Positions 1 to 9,134 of a stretch of DNA of 13,121 bases are shown here, in pieces (position 1 is the stretch's first letter; every line of letters starts with the position of its first letter). Under the pieces are notes generated by a model. It was not told the DNA's origin, made no database searches, and saw only the letters and a list, made by a program, of their open reading frames with translations. Both the position numbers and the translations under genes were made by a program. Source of the DNA: Euperipatoides rowelli (taxonomy: Eukaryota; Onychophora; Udeonychophora; Euonychophora; Peripatopsidae); assembly GCA_003024985.2 (NCBI GenBank), contig PXIH01S0039774.1; one strand, given 5' to 3'.

Positions 1-300
1 AACATCTCTCCCTCCCTTATCCCACCCTCCCTCCCTTAATCCTTATTCCATTAATCCCACCCTTCCTTAATCCCAATATCCCTTCCTTAAACCCACCTAT
101 CTCCCTTAATCCCACCCTCCCTCAGTTAATCCCTTGCACCCTTATCTCACCATTCTTCTTTAAATCTCACCTTCCCTTCCTTAATCCCACCCTTACTACC
201 ACCCTCCCTCCCATAATCCCAGCCTCACCCCTATAATGCCATCCTCCTTCACTTAATCCTCCCTCCCTTAATCTCATACTCTCTCCTTTAATCCCACACA
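1..300. repeat. Degenerate C/T-rich minisatellite (CCTCCCTTAATCCCAC-like units)
   Basis: The block is built from imperfect units of about 16-17 bases combining CCTCCC, TTAAT and CCCAC. Units vary in spacing and carry substitutions, so this is an old, diverged tandem array. The plus strand has only four G in the first 300 bases (125, 136, 222, 238), an extreme strand asymmetry. Closely spaced C3 tracts, for example 10..35 and 103..121, mean the minus strand meets the usual four-tract G-quadruplex pattern. The minus strand is the sense strand of the cyclase gene. No coding potential is visible. Confidence 0.85.
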
Positions 301-397
301 TATAATGTGATTTCATCTTTTTCCAGTTTCATAATCTTGAATTGCGAATCTTGGTATTGTAAACCTTTTTTTGGGTCCTCTTTAATTTGATGTAAGT

Positions 398-437
398 GGG
401 GGGGGGGGGGGGGTTAGGGGAGGGGTTAAAAACCCCT
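398..437. repeat. Poly-G run (G16) with adjoining G4 tracts and hairpin
   Basis: Sixteen consecutive G (398..413) are followed by TTA, then GGGG, A, GGGG. This gives a four-tract quadruplex-capable sequence on the plus strand. The last G4 tract also forms the left arm of a perfect 7-base-stem hairpin at 421..437 (AGGGGTT, AAA loop, AACCCCT). The exact length of the G run may be uncertain because long homopolymers are error-prone in sequencing. Confidence 0.8.
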
Positions 438-744
438 CTGAGACAATTGCTTGAATTGCCATCATTTGATGATATTGCTCAATGTTGAAGTCATGCCCTC
501 ATTCAACTTCCCAGGTTTTCAAACCGATTGTTCTACTGACTTAGCTTCTGGGACATAGTTTATTATTTTGAAAATAATCTAAATAGCAAATCTTCCTTTT
601 TGCAAATACGTATAAAATGAATGCTTTCTTCTGTTTATGGATATAAATTCTATTTAGTTTATATAAAATAAAATGTAAATCCTAACATCACCAGAAGAAG
701 GTATCAGTTTTTGTATAAACTAAACAATGTCATGATTAAATCTA
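438..744. other. Unassigned AT-rich non-coding stretch
   Basis: No open frame of useful length and no recognisable protein fragment, RNA gene or repeat was seen on either strand. It most likely is intronic sequence of the minus-strand cyclase gene or unrecognised transposon debris. Confidence 0.5.
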
Positions 745-841
745 TTAGTGATGGGTTATAAACATGCATTTTTGATGAACTAGTTCACAATGACTTAGTG
801 ATAAGTTATAAACATGCGTTTTTGATGAACTAGTTCATAAT
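745..841. repeat. Two-copy direct repeat, 50-base period, each with a 12-base palindrome
   Basis: Copies at 745..794 and 795..841 share the words TTAGTGAT, TTATAAACATGC and TTTTTGATGAACTAGTTCA with few substitutions. Each copy contains the perfect palindrome TGAACTAGTTCA (776..787 and 826..837). The start of copy 2 also pairs imperfectly with 842..859 in inverted orientation. It is a local duplication with no visible coding role. Confidence 0.75.
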
Positions 842-859
842 CTTACTCACCAAGTCATT

Positions 860-1230
860 AATTATGAGTCATTCATCAGGAGATTCAGATAATTTTTTTG
901 TGTGTGAAATTTATAACTCTTAAATTGTGAGGTCAAATTCTAATTAATTTTAATGGTGGGCCATTGGTGGCCATGAATTGTTCATACTCTTTTTGGGAGT
1001 GAAGAGTGCCACTTAACAGTCTTGATAAGTATCTTTAAAAGCTCTTAGAATTTTCATGGACAATATTAAGAGATTATACTGATTCATAATTTTAAAATGC
1101 AGGTTTACTTAATTTCTAAAATTAATTTCATTAGCCTATGTTGTTATTCTTTGTTTTAAGCATAGTGCTGTTAAAGAATATTGGTTGCAAACTTCAAATC
1201 TCCCGTTATTCCCATATGGCAAAAAATGGT
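860..1230. other. Unassigned AT-rich non-coding stretch
   Basis: Both strands are closed by frequent stops and no domain fragment, RNA gene or organised repeat was recognised here. Treated as intron or eroded repeat. Confidence 0.45.
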
Positions 1231-1677
1231 CATTGATGGTTACTGGTTGAGCCAACAGAAGTTGTATAAATGATCAAAATCGATCATTATCATTAGGGTT
1301 AGGGCATATTATTTACTACCTAGTGGAAGTTATGGACAGTTAAGGAGAAGGTCAAGACTTTAAATAAAAAAAATAAGATAGCTGAGCATTTGGCATAGTC
1401 ATATGCCATTGGTTGATTTTGAGATCATGAGAGATGTGAAGCTTTTCACCCAGATGCTTGTATGTCTGCATAGCAAACTCCTCATTTTCCATTACTATAG
1501 ACAATGAACATTAATATTGATTGCTGGTCTGAAGGAAACAGTATAAAAAAACTATTGTTCAAGTTTATTGATTCATTATTTCGGATTAAGGTTTGGGCAT
1601 ATTATTTATTCCCTTAAATGAATTGGGCTTTAAGACTGGTTTAAAGGTTAGGCTATTAATAATAAAAAAGGCAGCTG
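1231..1677. repeat. Diverged direct repeat, two copies about 293 bases apart
   Basis: Segments near 1231..1385 and 1515..1677 run in parallel. Each has a TTGAT...GGT start, then GTATAAA, then the identical 14-mer GGGCATATTATTTA (1302..1315 and 1595..1608), then CTTTAA and a closing AGCTGA. Similarity is low outside the shared words. This may be an old segmental duplication or two copies of one unrecognised element. Confidence 0.45.
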
Positions 1678-1699
1678 ATCCATCCAGTACTAATTAAAA

Positions 1700-2534
1700 T
1701 AATGTTCCTCCCAGCCATAGATGATTCATTGTTTCTGAATAATCTGTATAAAATAGTTTGTGCTATACAGACACTTGTATTTCAAGTTTGTTTTAAAAAT
1801 AATTAAAAGAGTAATAATATTCTTAAGCAATTAAAATTTAATCAGAAATGAAAATATAAATATTTTAATTATAAATATTACAGTCTGAAACAGTTATGGT
1901 ACCCATCTTTATAAGTGCCATGGGATATGAATTTTTTAATTTGTTATTTGAAATAAAGTAGAATAATGTTTATATGTTTACTAGCCTTAACCCATCAATC
2001 ACATTGACCTGTTCAATAACTGTTAATAATAGCAAACATGGCCACACTTCAAGTTTAAAATGGCATACTTTACTGCCTGTCTGTTTTATCGTTGCTTTCA
2101 TTATTTTTTTTCTTTAGTTTTATGTAAATAGTTTAATTCAGATTTGGATTTAAATATTCATATTTTATAACTTTCTTACTGTTTATTTTATATTTAAATC
2201 AATGTATTATTGAAGTTTATATCAATTATGAACTGTTTTAATCCTTACCTTACTTTAGCGACTTCATTATATCAAAGAGATTCAACGTTATCCAATTGTG
2301 GCTTAACAATTTATTCTCCTGCCTATCTCAAATCTAAAAGATATGCCCACAGAAGACTTTAATTGAATTATTCTACCACCAAATTAATACAAAACCTTGG
2401 AATTTATAAATATATATAAAATGGTGCCTATTGCTGCCTCTTGTGTTAGTTACTTACCTTTATTTTTCGATTTGTTTGTATTTGACTGATACATTCTGCT
2501 TTTATTATTTTTTCATCGGATTTATTGATTCTAA
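1700..2534. other. AT-rich stretch without a recognisable gene
   Basis: No protein homology or RNA gene was seen. The last 200-300 bases may include the 5' untranslated part of LINE copy A, whose 5' boundary cannot be placed because no second full-length copy is available for comparison. Confidence 0.4.
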
Positions 2535-3787
2535 TTGGTGTTTCTTTTTCTACGTTATCTCGTTATGTATTTCTACGAAGGATTTCAACCGCTGAAGAAA
2601 TACTCACCGGATTATCTTAAATCATTCAGATTTCGTAACAGAAGCTACAATAGTTTTGCTTATTTGTTTGATTACCTTTTATCTCTTGGTATTCTTCGTA
2701 AATTTAATACTAAAAGAGGCTCCAAAGATAGTCGTCTCTTAAAGAATGTTGGTATTCAAAACAGAATTTTGTCTTTGATTCATAATGCTTGCTGTGTTAA
2801 ACTGTATTTTAATGAGCCTAGGCCTCCTTGTTTGAAATTTATTCAAACTCATAGACATTATTATAACTTTCCAGCTTTCTTCATTACCAATTTAAGATCC
2901 ATCTCCAATAAGTTTGAACAATAATTGATATTGGCCCGAGAGGCATACAATCCTGATATTATGCTTGTCTTAAACATAGATTAATAATTAAAACTTTAAT
3001 TCCTTTGAGATTAATGGTTTTCATGCCATTCATGGGATTAGAGACAGAACTGACAAGAAGCATGGTGGTGGAGTTTGTGCTTACATTAGGAAAAACTTGT
3101 CTGTTCAGCTATTTTAGTTGTCTCTCAATGCCAATTTAGAAGTTAGTTCTTTTATTTGCAAGCCTAATTATTTACCCCGTGAAATACCATGGATTGGTTT
3201 TATATTAGTGTATTTTCCACCCAATGACAGTCATGAAGCTGAAATGATTAACTTTATTATGTCCAAGTATGATAGAAGGAAATCTATTAATAATAGAGCT
3301 TGCATTTTCATATCTGGAGACCTCAATGGCTTAAACATAAATACATTATTGCAGATACCTGATGTTAAACAAATGTTTTTTTTAACCAACTCGTGGTTCA
3401 AACTGCCTAGATATGTGTTTTTCAAACTATAGTGATAGATTTGCTGTTCAAGTCCTACCAGCCATAGCCAGTTCTGATTATAAATTATTATTTGTTTCTC
3501 CTATTCAACAAAGGACGCCCTCATCTAATAATGTTGTTGTTACCTATACGAAGAAGATTGCCTCTGGTTATCATATGATGGCTGATGTGCTGAGAAATCA
3601 TTGTTGGAAGCTATGGTCTCTTATTGATTCAGTTCTAGTAATGGCTGACCTTTTCTATGATTTTATAAATCTAGGATATATTACTTTTCCAAATTCTAGT
3701 ATTGATGAATCTCTTACAATTATTTGTGATTATTTTCAGAATCTTTTGAATCGGCACCTTGGATGTTCATCTATTTGTGAGTCGTGA
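2535..3787 (+). pseudogene. LINE copy A: N-terminal and AP endonuclease region, broken
   Basis: The first frame (to the TAA at 2922..2924) holds the pre-endonuclease segment and the endonuclease start (NLRSISNKFEQ). Reading on past the stop gives AYNPDIMLVL. Later pieces include KKHGGGVCAYIRKNL (about 3058..3102), PNYLPREIPWIGFILVYFPP, and GDLNGLN at 3316..3336. The end of the domain, SSDYK at 3470..3484, lies in a different frame. In the living family this domain nicks target DNA for target-primed reverse transcription. Key residues have decayed: the ETW glutamate position reads as Asn in VLNID, and the SDH motif reads SDY. The GDxN aspartate is kept. Several stops and at least one internal deletion (about 3390..3430) prevent a product. 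Confidence 0.85.
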
Positions 3788-4714
3788 TTGTGCAATAATG
3801 ACACTATACCTAAAATGCAATCACTTAATGTTTACCATCAGTTAAAAATATCCCCAACAGTAATGTTTGTTCTCCTGGTGACATTCCATCACATGTATAT
3901 AAGGAATTTGCTGAATTCCTAGCTGAACCTATCCTAATTTTGTTTAATAAATCCCTTGATAAATCATTTTGTCCAATTCAATGGAAAAATGTTTATCTTA
4001 TTACGATCCCTAAGGTTTCCATTATTAAACCACCTGACCAGTTGTGTTCTATTGTAATTACATCACCATTAGCCAAAATCATTGAGAGACATATTATCTT
4101 CTATTACTGATCCTTGTAAAGAATTCTTAGACCCGATGCAATTTGGTGGTTTAAAATTTTGTTCTTCAAGTCAATATATCTCTATATATTTACATTGTGT
4201 AACTATGCACCTGGAATCCCATGGTACCTCGGTTACATCTATCTTCTTGAATTATGACAAGACATTTGACAGTGTTGATCATAACACCCTTCTTCAAATT
4301 ATGATTAACCTGTCCATTAACTCTGCTACAATCAAATGGATTTTTATCTTTCTTGACCAAAGGAGAACTACCTTAAGAGATCAGGCAATGTCTGATCGCC
4401 TTTTCTTCACTTTGTATTGTGGTGTCCCCCAAGGATCTGTTTTGGGTGGTTTTCTTTTCATCTTGTTAATTAATGATCTTATGTCTAAATACCCGAACCA
4501 CCTCAAGTATATTGATGACCTTACAATTTCTATAATGGATTCTAATTTAGCTAGCCTATCTGCTCAACCTGCTCTGGATGATCTAGTTGTCCAATCTGCT
4601 GTTTTAAATATTAATCTGAACATTACTAAGTGTTTTTTTTTACTAAATCATTATTTTTCTAGGATGGTTAAGCCAATAGCATCTATTGGAAATGCTCAAC
4701 GTGAGTTTTTATAA
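3788..4714 (+). pseudogene. LINE copy A: reverse transcriptase domain, broken
   Basis: From about 3832 one frame reads a typical CR1-type fingers region: KNIPNSNVCSPGDIPSHVYK, then QWKNVYLITIPKV and SPLAKIIERHI. A frameshift near 4083 moves the rest into the frame running to the TAA at 4712..4714. That part reads LDPMQFGGLK, LNYDKTFDSVDHNTLL (motif A), GVPQGSVLGG (motif B) and KYIDDLT (motif C, YIDD at 4508..4519). The family enzyme copies the element RNA at a nicked target. Here motif A reads LNYDK where the family usually has LDFSK, so the first catalytic Asp (4250..4252) is Asn, while the YxDD pair is intact. This is the longest open stretch of the window, about 210 codons, but still a pseudogene fragment. 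Confidence 0.9.
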
Positions 4715-5241
4715 TGTTTCAAACTACTAGGTGTAATAATTCAAAGTGACCTTAAATGGGACTCTCACGTTGATTACATTATAAGGAAAGCTAATCGAAA
4801 GGTTCATTTGATTTATATATTGAGAAGGCTGGGTACTGCTAGAGAAATACCTCTAGATGTATCCTTACATTTATTTGCCTTATTCTTGAATATTGTGACT
4901 CTGTGTAGCAGTCAGCCCTAACAAGATCACAAATAAAGTCTATTGAACGTGTTCAAAAATGAATAGTGAGGATTATAATGGCCAAAGATCATATCAGATT
5001 TGCTGATGATTTAATTTTTCTAAGTCCTCTTACTCTTGAACTCAGACTGAAAGAACTTCATCACAATTTTGCTTATAGCTTCTTCAAAGTCTTCCCTGAA
5101 TTTTTGCCTAAATCTAGACTCCAGTCTACTGGAATTACTACTAAGAACTCTAACTTTCTGACTAAACCTTTTGGGAAAGCTTCTAGAGCCTTGAGATCAC
5201 CTATTTATTATTTTATTGATTCTTGTAATGCTCTTCAATAA
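4715..5241 (+). pseudogene. LINE copy A: C-terminal region after the RT, broken
   Basis: Reading straight through the TAA at 4712 continues in the same frame with CFKLLGVIIQSDLKWDSHVD and YIIRKANRKV, the usual post-RT block. A frameshift near 4865 leads to LILEYCDSV and, past a TAG, QSALTRSQIKSIERVQK. A TGA follows, and then a last frame runs to the TAA at 5239..5241 (HIRFADDLIFLSPLTLELRL, ending FIDSCNALQ). This matches the conserved CR1/L2 C-terminus. FADD here is not the polymerase YxDD motif; it lies about 150 codons after the true one. Confidence 0.8.
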
Positions 5242-5370
5242 GTTATATTTGTATGTTTCTATTGTTTATTTTCCTTTTAATTTTACTCCATGTAATGTGA
5301 TCCATATCCTTTTTGGCTAGGATCTCAATGTATAATCTTATTACTAACAAACATGATAATAATAATAATA
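5242..5370 (+). other. LINE copy A 3' UTR with (AAT)n tail
   Basis: After the final stop there are about 110 T-rich bases and then GATAATAATAATAATA at 5355..5370. CR1/L2-type LINEs commonly end in short microsatellite tails rather than poly(A), so this is taken as the 3' end of copy A. Segment 5291..5338 shares CCATATCC and several flanking words with the tail of copy B. Confidence 0.65.
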
Positions 5371-5535
5371 TTTTAATCCTAATAGAGGGTCTTGTTCTCG
5401 ACATTATCCACAAAAGTGCATCCTATGAAAACCCTATCTTGTGGCAGATCTAGTATTTCTCGATATAATTTTTATAGATACCAACCTAAATATTCTAACC
5501 TAATCACATGTAATTCTAGTCTACAGAAATAGGAC

Positions 5536-6360
5536 ATTCCAAAGATAATGTATTCTAATATACATCATATATACAACAAATTTGATGAGGTCCAAGTATT
5601 GGTTAAACATCATAAATCTCAAACAATTTTTTTTGAAACCTGGATAAAACCAAATGAATTAAATTCATTTGAGAATGATGGCTACTCTTCTTTCCAATCC
5701 TGTCTTAATGAAGTGTAAAAAAAGAGATGAAAACAGCTTGTCATTATTATCTATTGAATATCCATTAGCCGAGTCAGTCAAGGTGTTATCTATTGTTTGT
5801 AGGCCCTCCTACCTTCCAAGATCCATTCCTTGGATTGCCGTTCTAGGATTTTATCCTCCCAATAATAAATATGATCAAGAGTTGCTAGATTTTAATGTAT
5901 CACACATTGATAAATAATTATTACTAAAGAACCAATTAGGTTATATATTTATGCTAGGCAATTTTAACGATTTAAAAGTTGGTCATTCTTTTTCAGGAAG
6001 ATTGTCTAAACAACTTGTATTTCAGCCTACTCGGAAAGATAATATTTTGGACAAATGTTTTTATAATGGTCTAATTCATTATTCTTGTATTTATGCACCT
6101 ATTTCTCATCAAATCACAATCTTATTATGTTTATTCCTAACTATGATGATAAAATGTTACCTGTCTATCCCAAAACTATTAATTACAGCTATCGACCAAG
6201 AAAATCTAATATGGATTTGTTAGGATGTATTATCTCTTCTTATGACTGGTCCAATCTCTTGAACATGGATTGCTTAGATCAGGAGGTTACCTACTTCAAT
6301 GAAGTTATTCAAGACCTATATGAATCTTGTTTTCCCATTGTTTTTAAAACAAAAATAAAT
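5536..6360 (+). pseudogene. LINE copy B: AP endonuclease and following linker, broken
   Basis: The domain starts in one frame (SNIHHIYNKFDEV, then IFFETWIKPNE with the catalytic Glu at 5635..5637). It shifts to SIVCRPSYLPRSIPWI, stops at 5915..5917, and resumes with MLGNFNDLKVG from 5951 and QLVFQPTRKDNILDKC. A further shift gives YFSSNHNLIM and the post-domain stretch KSNMDLLGCIISSYDWSNLL. The catalytic Asp of the usual GDFN motif is Asn (5960..5962) and the SDH motif reads SNH (Asn at 6112..6114), whereas the ETW Glu is kept. No intact product is possible. Confidence 0.84.
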
Positions 6361-8122
6361 TCATGATAAATCTTGGTTCAATGCATCCATCATAAACCTT
6401 ATTGTTAACAGAGATCTTCTGTTTTCCAAGAAAATGTTCATCACAACTGACCAACTATCAGATAAACTCAAAACAGAAATATAATTAAGTAAAAGAAAAG
6501 ACTTTGATAATAAACAGAGATTAACTGATTCAGCTGATTTCTTTAAATTACTAAAGGAATCATGTGGCATTAAAAAATCTTCTAAAAATATTGCATTTCC
6601 TTTTAAATCTACTATTCATACTTATATGGAAATATTTGGTTTTTTTAAAGGACATAGCTAATATTCATCCTCCATTAAATTTGTCTGGGGTCCCTGTTAG
6701 TCTATCTATAGATCCCATTCCACAGCTATCCAAATATTGGGTCTACCAGGAACTAAAGAGAATCAAAGCTCATACTTCAACATATACAGACAACTTACCT
6801 AATTTTTTTTGCATACCTCTTTTGCGGTTGAATTTGCTAGGCCTATTTCATATCTCATTAATAAATCATTTTCTTCATGTTACTTTCCTTTGTCTTGGTA
6901 ATCATCATACAAATTCCTATTCCTAAAGTTACTAATGTTAAATCGCCTAACGTTATACAACCAATTTCCATGTTACCATCAATCGCCAAGATAGCAGAAA
7001 GGCATGTTGTTATTCTTCTACTTCCCTTAGTACATTGATAAAAAACAATTTGGCAATCTATCAGGAAGATCAACAACTCATTATCTGATACATTTATACA
7101 TCAAATCCTGTCGGCTCTTGATTCTCCCAATACCAAGGCTTACACAATTATTTCTGACTTTGTTAAGGTTTTTGACAATCTGAATCACCATAAGTTCATT
7201 CAAGTAGTTAAAGACCTTAATTTTCCATCTAACATTATTATGTGTTTGTAATCTTTTTTATCAAACAGATCTCAGGTTTTAAAAATACCACATTCATCTC
7301 AATACCTCTAATTTTTCTGTATCTATGGTGTCCCTCAAGCTTCTGTCCTTGGTGGCATTATTTTTATGCTAACTACTAGCTCAATTGCTAGTAATATTCA
7401 AATTTGTCAATGACATTTTCATTGTCTTAATTTCTCATTGCTCTTCACCTTCTGTTTCAATTCAAGCTATATTTGACCAAATTAATAATGATTCTAAAAA
7501 TTGTGACAAGAAAATTAACCCTATTAAATCATTTGTTATGCCTCAGGATTTTTCTAAAAAACAAAATGTGTTTAATTTATTTCTTAATAATCAACCAATT
7601 CTCATAGTAAACAATGTTAAGATATTGGATGTATATTGCCAAAAAGACCTAAAATGGCATTTACAAGTTCAACATATGATTTATTCAGCTAACAAAAGAT
7701 TCTTCATTGTATTCAAACTGAAAAGACTTGGTTAAAATACTTCTTTGCTCTATATTTATTCGACCCTCTACTGGAATATGCTTCTGAGGTGTGGTCTTCT
7801 TCTTTTACTAGAATTCAGATAAGGGATTTGGAATAGGTTCAAAAGAGAGCTGCTAGATTGATCCTAGGAGACTGGACCTTAAATTACTCTATGGAATTTA
7901 CCATACTGGGACTGGATTCTCTTGAAATTAAAAGATCCAAAAAAATTAATAAAACTTTCTAAATCTTTCTTTATTAAATATCCCCAATTTCTACCTATAA
8001 ATAGATTCTTTATATCTAATCATTTAACTAGACGGGCTCCTAAATAATTTGTTCCCTACATTAGGACTAATAGACTGGCTAAATCAGCAATTCCCTCTAT
8101 GATAAAAATCCTTAATGAATAG
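6361..8122 (+). pseudogene. LINE copy B: reverse transcriptase and C-terminal region, broken
   Basis: The linker begins HDKSWFNASIINLIVNRDLL and leads to an RT with IPIPKVTNVKSPN and ISMLPSIAKIAERHVV (about 6914..7008). The core follows: IISDFVKVFDNLNH (motif A, Asp at 7156..7158 kept), GVPQASVLGGI (motif B, from 7327) and KFVNDIF, where YxDD has become FVND (7403..7414). Then come ILDVYCQKDLKWHLQVQ, a stop, and a C-terminal tail with LEYASEVWSSS, VQKRAARLILG and finally RTNRLAKSAIPSMIKILNE before the TAG at 8120..8122. Stops and indels occur throughout, including TAA at 7250 and 7733. Confidence 0.85.
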
Positions 8123-8335
8123 TCAGAAGTGAAAGATAAGAGAAAAAAAGAGAATAGAAGGATAAAATTGTATGTATTTTTTGTTTATTTGATATTTCTA
8201 AGTAATTGTTTTTTGTATTTAAATTAAGATTTTTTTCTTTCTTAGTATAACTTTAATTTATTTATCTACAACCAATCATTATTTGTATGTAATATCTCAC
8301 CCATATCCTTAGGGACGAGAGTAATTTAATGAAAA
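8123..8335 (+). other. LINE copy B 3' UTR
   Basis: T-rich sequence follows the stop. Positions 8288..8335 share TGTAAT, CCCATATCC and the general layout with 5291..5338 of copy A, which supports a common 3' UTR. No microsatellite tail is visible, so the exact 3' end is uncertain. Confidence 0.5.
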
Positions 8336-8985
8336 TTTCTTAATTTTGTAACCAATAGTTCTATCCCAATAAACCAATTTAATACCCTCCATAATATTAA
8401 GATGGAAATACCTGCAGGCTGCCACTATAAAACATGTCCCCACTTCAGATATTCTAGCAGTGCAATATAGCCTAGACTATTGACCAATTTTTTTCATTGT
8501 ATTATTTCACTATAAATGGCCATTTATAATTTAAACAATTGTTAACAAAAATTCAATATTTTTTTAAAAAAAAAATATTAGAAATTTAATTAGAAGAGAG
8601 AGATAAATTGATCAAAATTTATCCAGCAAACCCTGAAATTTTCAAATGGTAATATTTAATTCTATTATAACAAAGTCAGAATCATTTTAAATCGTTCATA
8701 TTAACAGTTTATACAAGCTGGATATAAAATAAGGACATAGAAATAAAAACTAAAATTTTTCAAAACACAGAGAATCTAATTTGAGAATTTGTATTTAGTA
8801 GTTTGTCTTCAAATTATTATAGTTTGTAACATCATAATTTACTATGAATTTATCTGGTGAGTCAAACCACTTCAACATTGTATTTAAATACCAACAAACA
8901 AATTATTCCATCTAATCAACATTTATATTTTATGCTACTTTTATAAGATCCGTAATAATTAATACTTTTTCAAACTGATTACAAT
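8336..8985. other. AT-rich intron sequence downstream of the cyclase exon
   Basis: No protein fragment or RNA gene was found. The stretch contains a perfect 18-base palindrome at 8511..8528 (TATAAATGG/CCATTTATA) and an A/T hairpin at 8555..8579. Both are unsurprising in such AT-rich DNA. By position it is the intron that follows the exon at 8988..9134 on the minus strand. Confidence 0.6.
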
Positions 8986-8987
8986 AC
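8986..8987 (-). other. Splice donor (GT) of the cyclase exon
   Basis: On the minus strand the exon ends CAG followed by GTATTG, a good match to the metazoan donor CAG|GTRNNN. The junction falls between codons (phase 0), after the Gln of GKPIQ. Confidence 0.88.
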
Positions 8988-9134
8988 CTGAATGGGTTTT
9001 CCATTAACTGGTGACATCACTTCCTGTGATACATGAACCATCCCTAAAGCCATATCTGCAACTCGTTCAGCATGATCTTTGACAGGTTCAGGAACCCCTC
9101 CTACAACCATATAAGCATCACCAATTGTTTCTAC
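8988..9134 (-). CDS. Internal exon of a guanylate cyclase catalytic domain (soluble beta-2-like)
   Basis: The exon encodes exactly 49 codons with no stop, starting VETIGDAYMVVGGVPEPVKD and ending SPVNGKPIQ. VETIGDAYMV is the hallmark of class III nucleotide cyclases that make cGMP from GTP. In this family the Glu of VET contacts guanine and the Asp of IGD binds a catalytic metal; both are kept. GGVPEPV..HA.RVA..ALGM and EVM.PV.G.PIQ resemble the soluble beta-2 type (GUCY1B2-like) more than receptor cyclases, in my recollection. Both ends are phase 0 with consensus splice sites, and the acceptor just before VET follows the usual K|VET boundary. The flanking exons (the earlier metal-binding segment and the IRVGIHTGP segment) are not in the window. 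Base composition is richer in GC than the surroundings, as expected for a selected exon. Guanylate cyclase is near certain; the subtype is probable. Confidence 0.94.

Larger units (their letters stand above)
2535..5370 (+). mobile_element. Decayed CR1/L2-like non-LTR retrotransposon, copy A
   Basis: The parts of a CR1/L2-type LINE ORF2 appear in the expected order. They are an N-terminal segment with KYSPDYLKSFRF, an AP-type endonuclease (GDLNGLN at 3316..3336), a reverse transcriptase (GVPQGSVLGG, YIDD) and the C-terminal region (SQIKSIERVQK). A 3' UTR follows and ends in an (AAT)n tail at 5355..5370. In-frame stops and frameshifts separate the blocks, for example TAA at 2922, a shift near 4083 and TAA at 4712, so the copy is dead. 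The 3' UTR 5291..5338 resembles 8288..8335 of copy B. The 5' limit is uncertain. Clade assignment is from remembered motif patterns; the wider Jockey/CR1 group is safe, the exact family is not. Confidence 0.88.
5371..8335 (+). mobile_element. Decayed CR1/L2-like non-LTR retrotransposon, copy B (5'-truncated)
   Basis: A second element of the same group lies head-to-tail directly after copy A. Recognisable parts in order are the endonuclease start (NKFDEV, ETW at 5635..5643), RPSYLPRSIPWI, GNFND, the linker after the endonuclease (DKSWFNASI), the RT (PIPKVTN, SDFVKVFD, GVPQASVLGG, FVND) and the C-terminal region to the TAG at 8120..8122, then a 3' UTR. The N-terminal YS..YL-type motif seen in copy A was not found, so the 5' end appears truncated, as is common for LINEs. 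Many frameshifts and stops are present, more than in copy A. The endonuclease peptides are clearly related to copy A but far from identical, so this is not a recent duplication. Confidence 0.86.

Noticed and set aside
481-560. Possible coding fragment around CTCAATGTTGAAGTCATGCC
   Set aside because: Short frames on both strands are interrupted by stops, and no motif could be tied to a family.
3231-3425. Minus-strand open frame of 64 codons opposite LINE copy A
   Set aside because: It is the shadow of the plus-strand endonuclease region, which has recognisable motifs; the reverse frame has none.
4996-5010. FADD as a second reverse transcriptase active site
   Set aside because: It sits in the C-terminal region after SQIKSIERVQK and lines up with the conserved tail of CR1/L2 proteins; the real YIDD is at 4508..4519.
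5951-6223. Independent small genes at 5951..6223 and 6085..6366
   Set aside because: Both are consecutive pieces of the LINE copy B endonuclease in shifted frames.
6361-6570. Minus-strand open frame of 69 codons in LINE copy B
   Set aside because: It is antisense to the DKSWFNASI linker of the LINE and has no recognisable protein features.
6858-7076. Minus-strand open frame of 72 codons
   Set aside because: Antisense to the RT region of LINE copy B; no independent support.
8511-8528. Regulatory operator at the 18-base palindrome TATAAATGG/CCATTTATA
   Set aside because: Perfect AT-rich palindromes of this kind are expected by chance in intron DNA of this composition, and no gene start is nearby.
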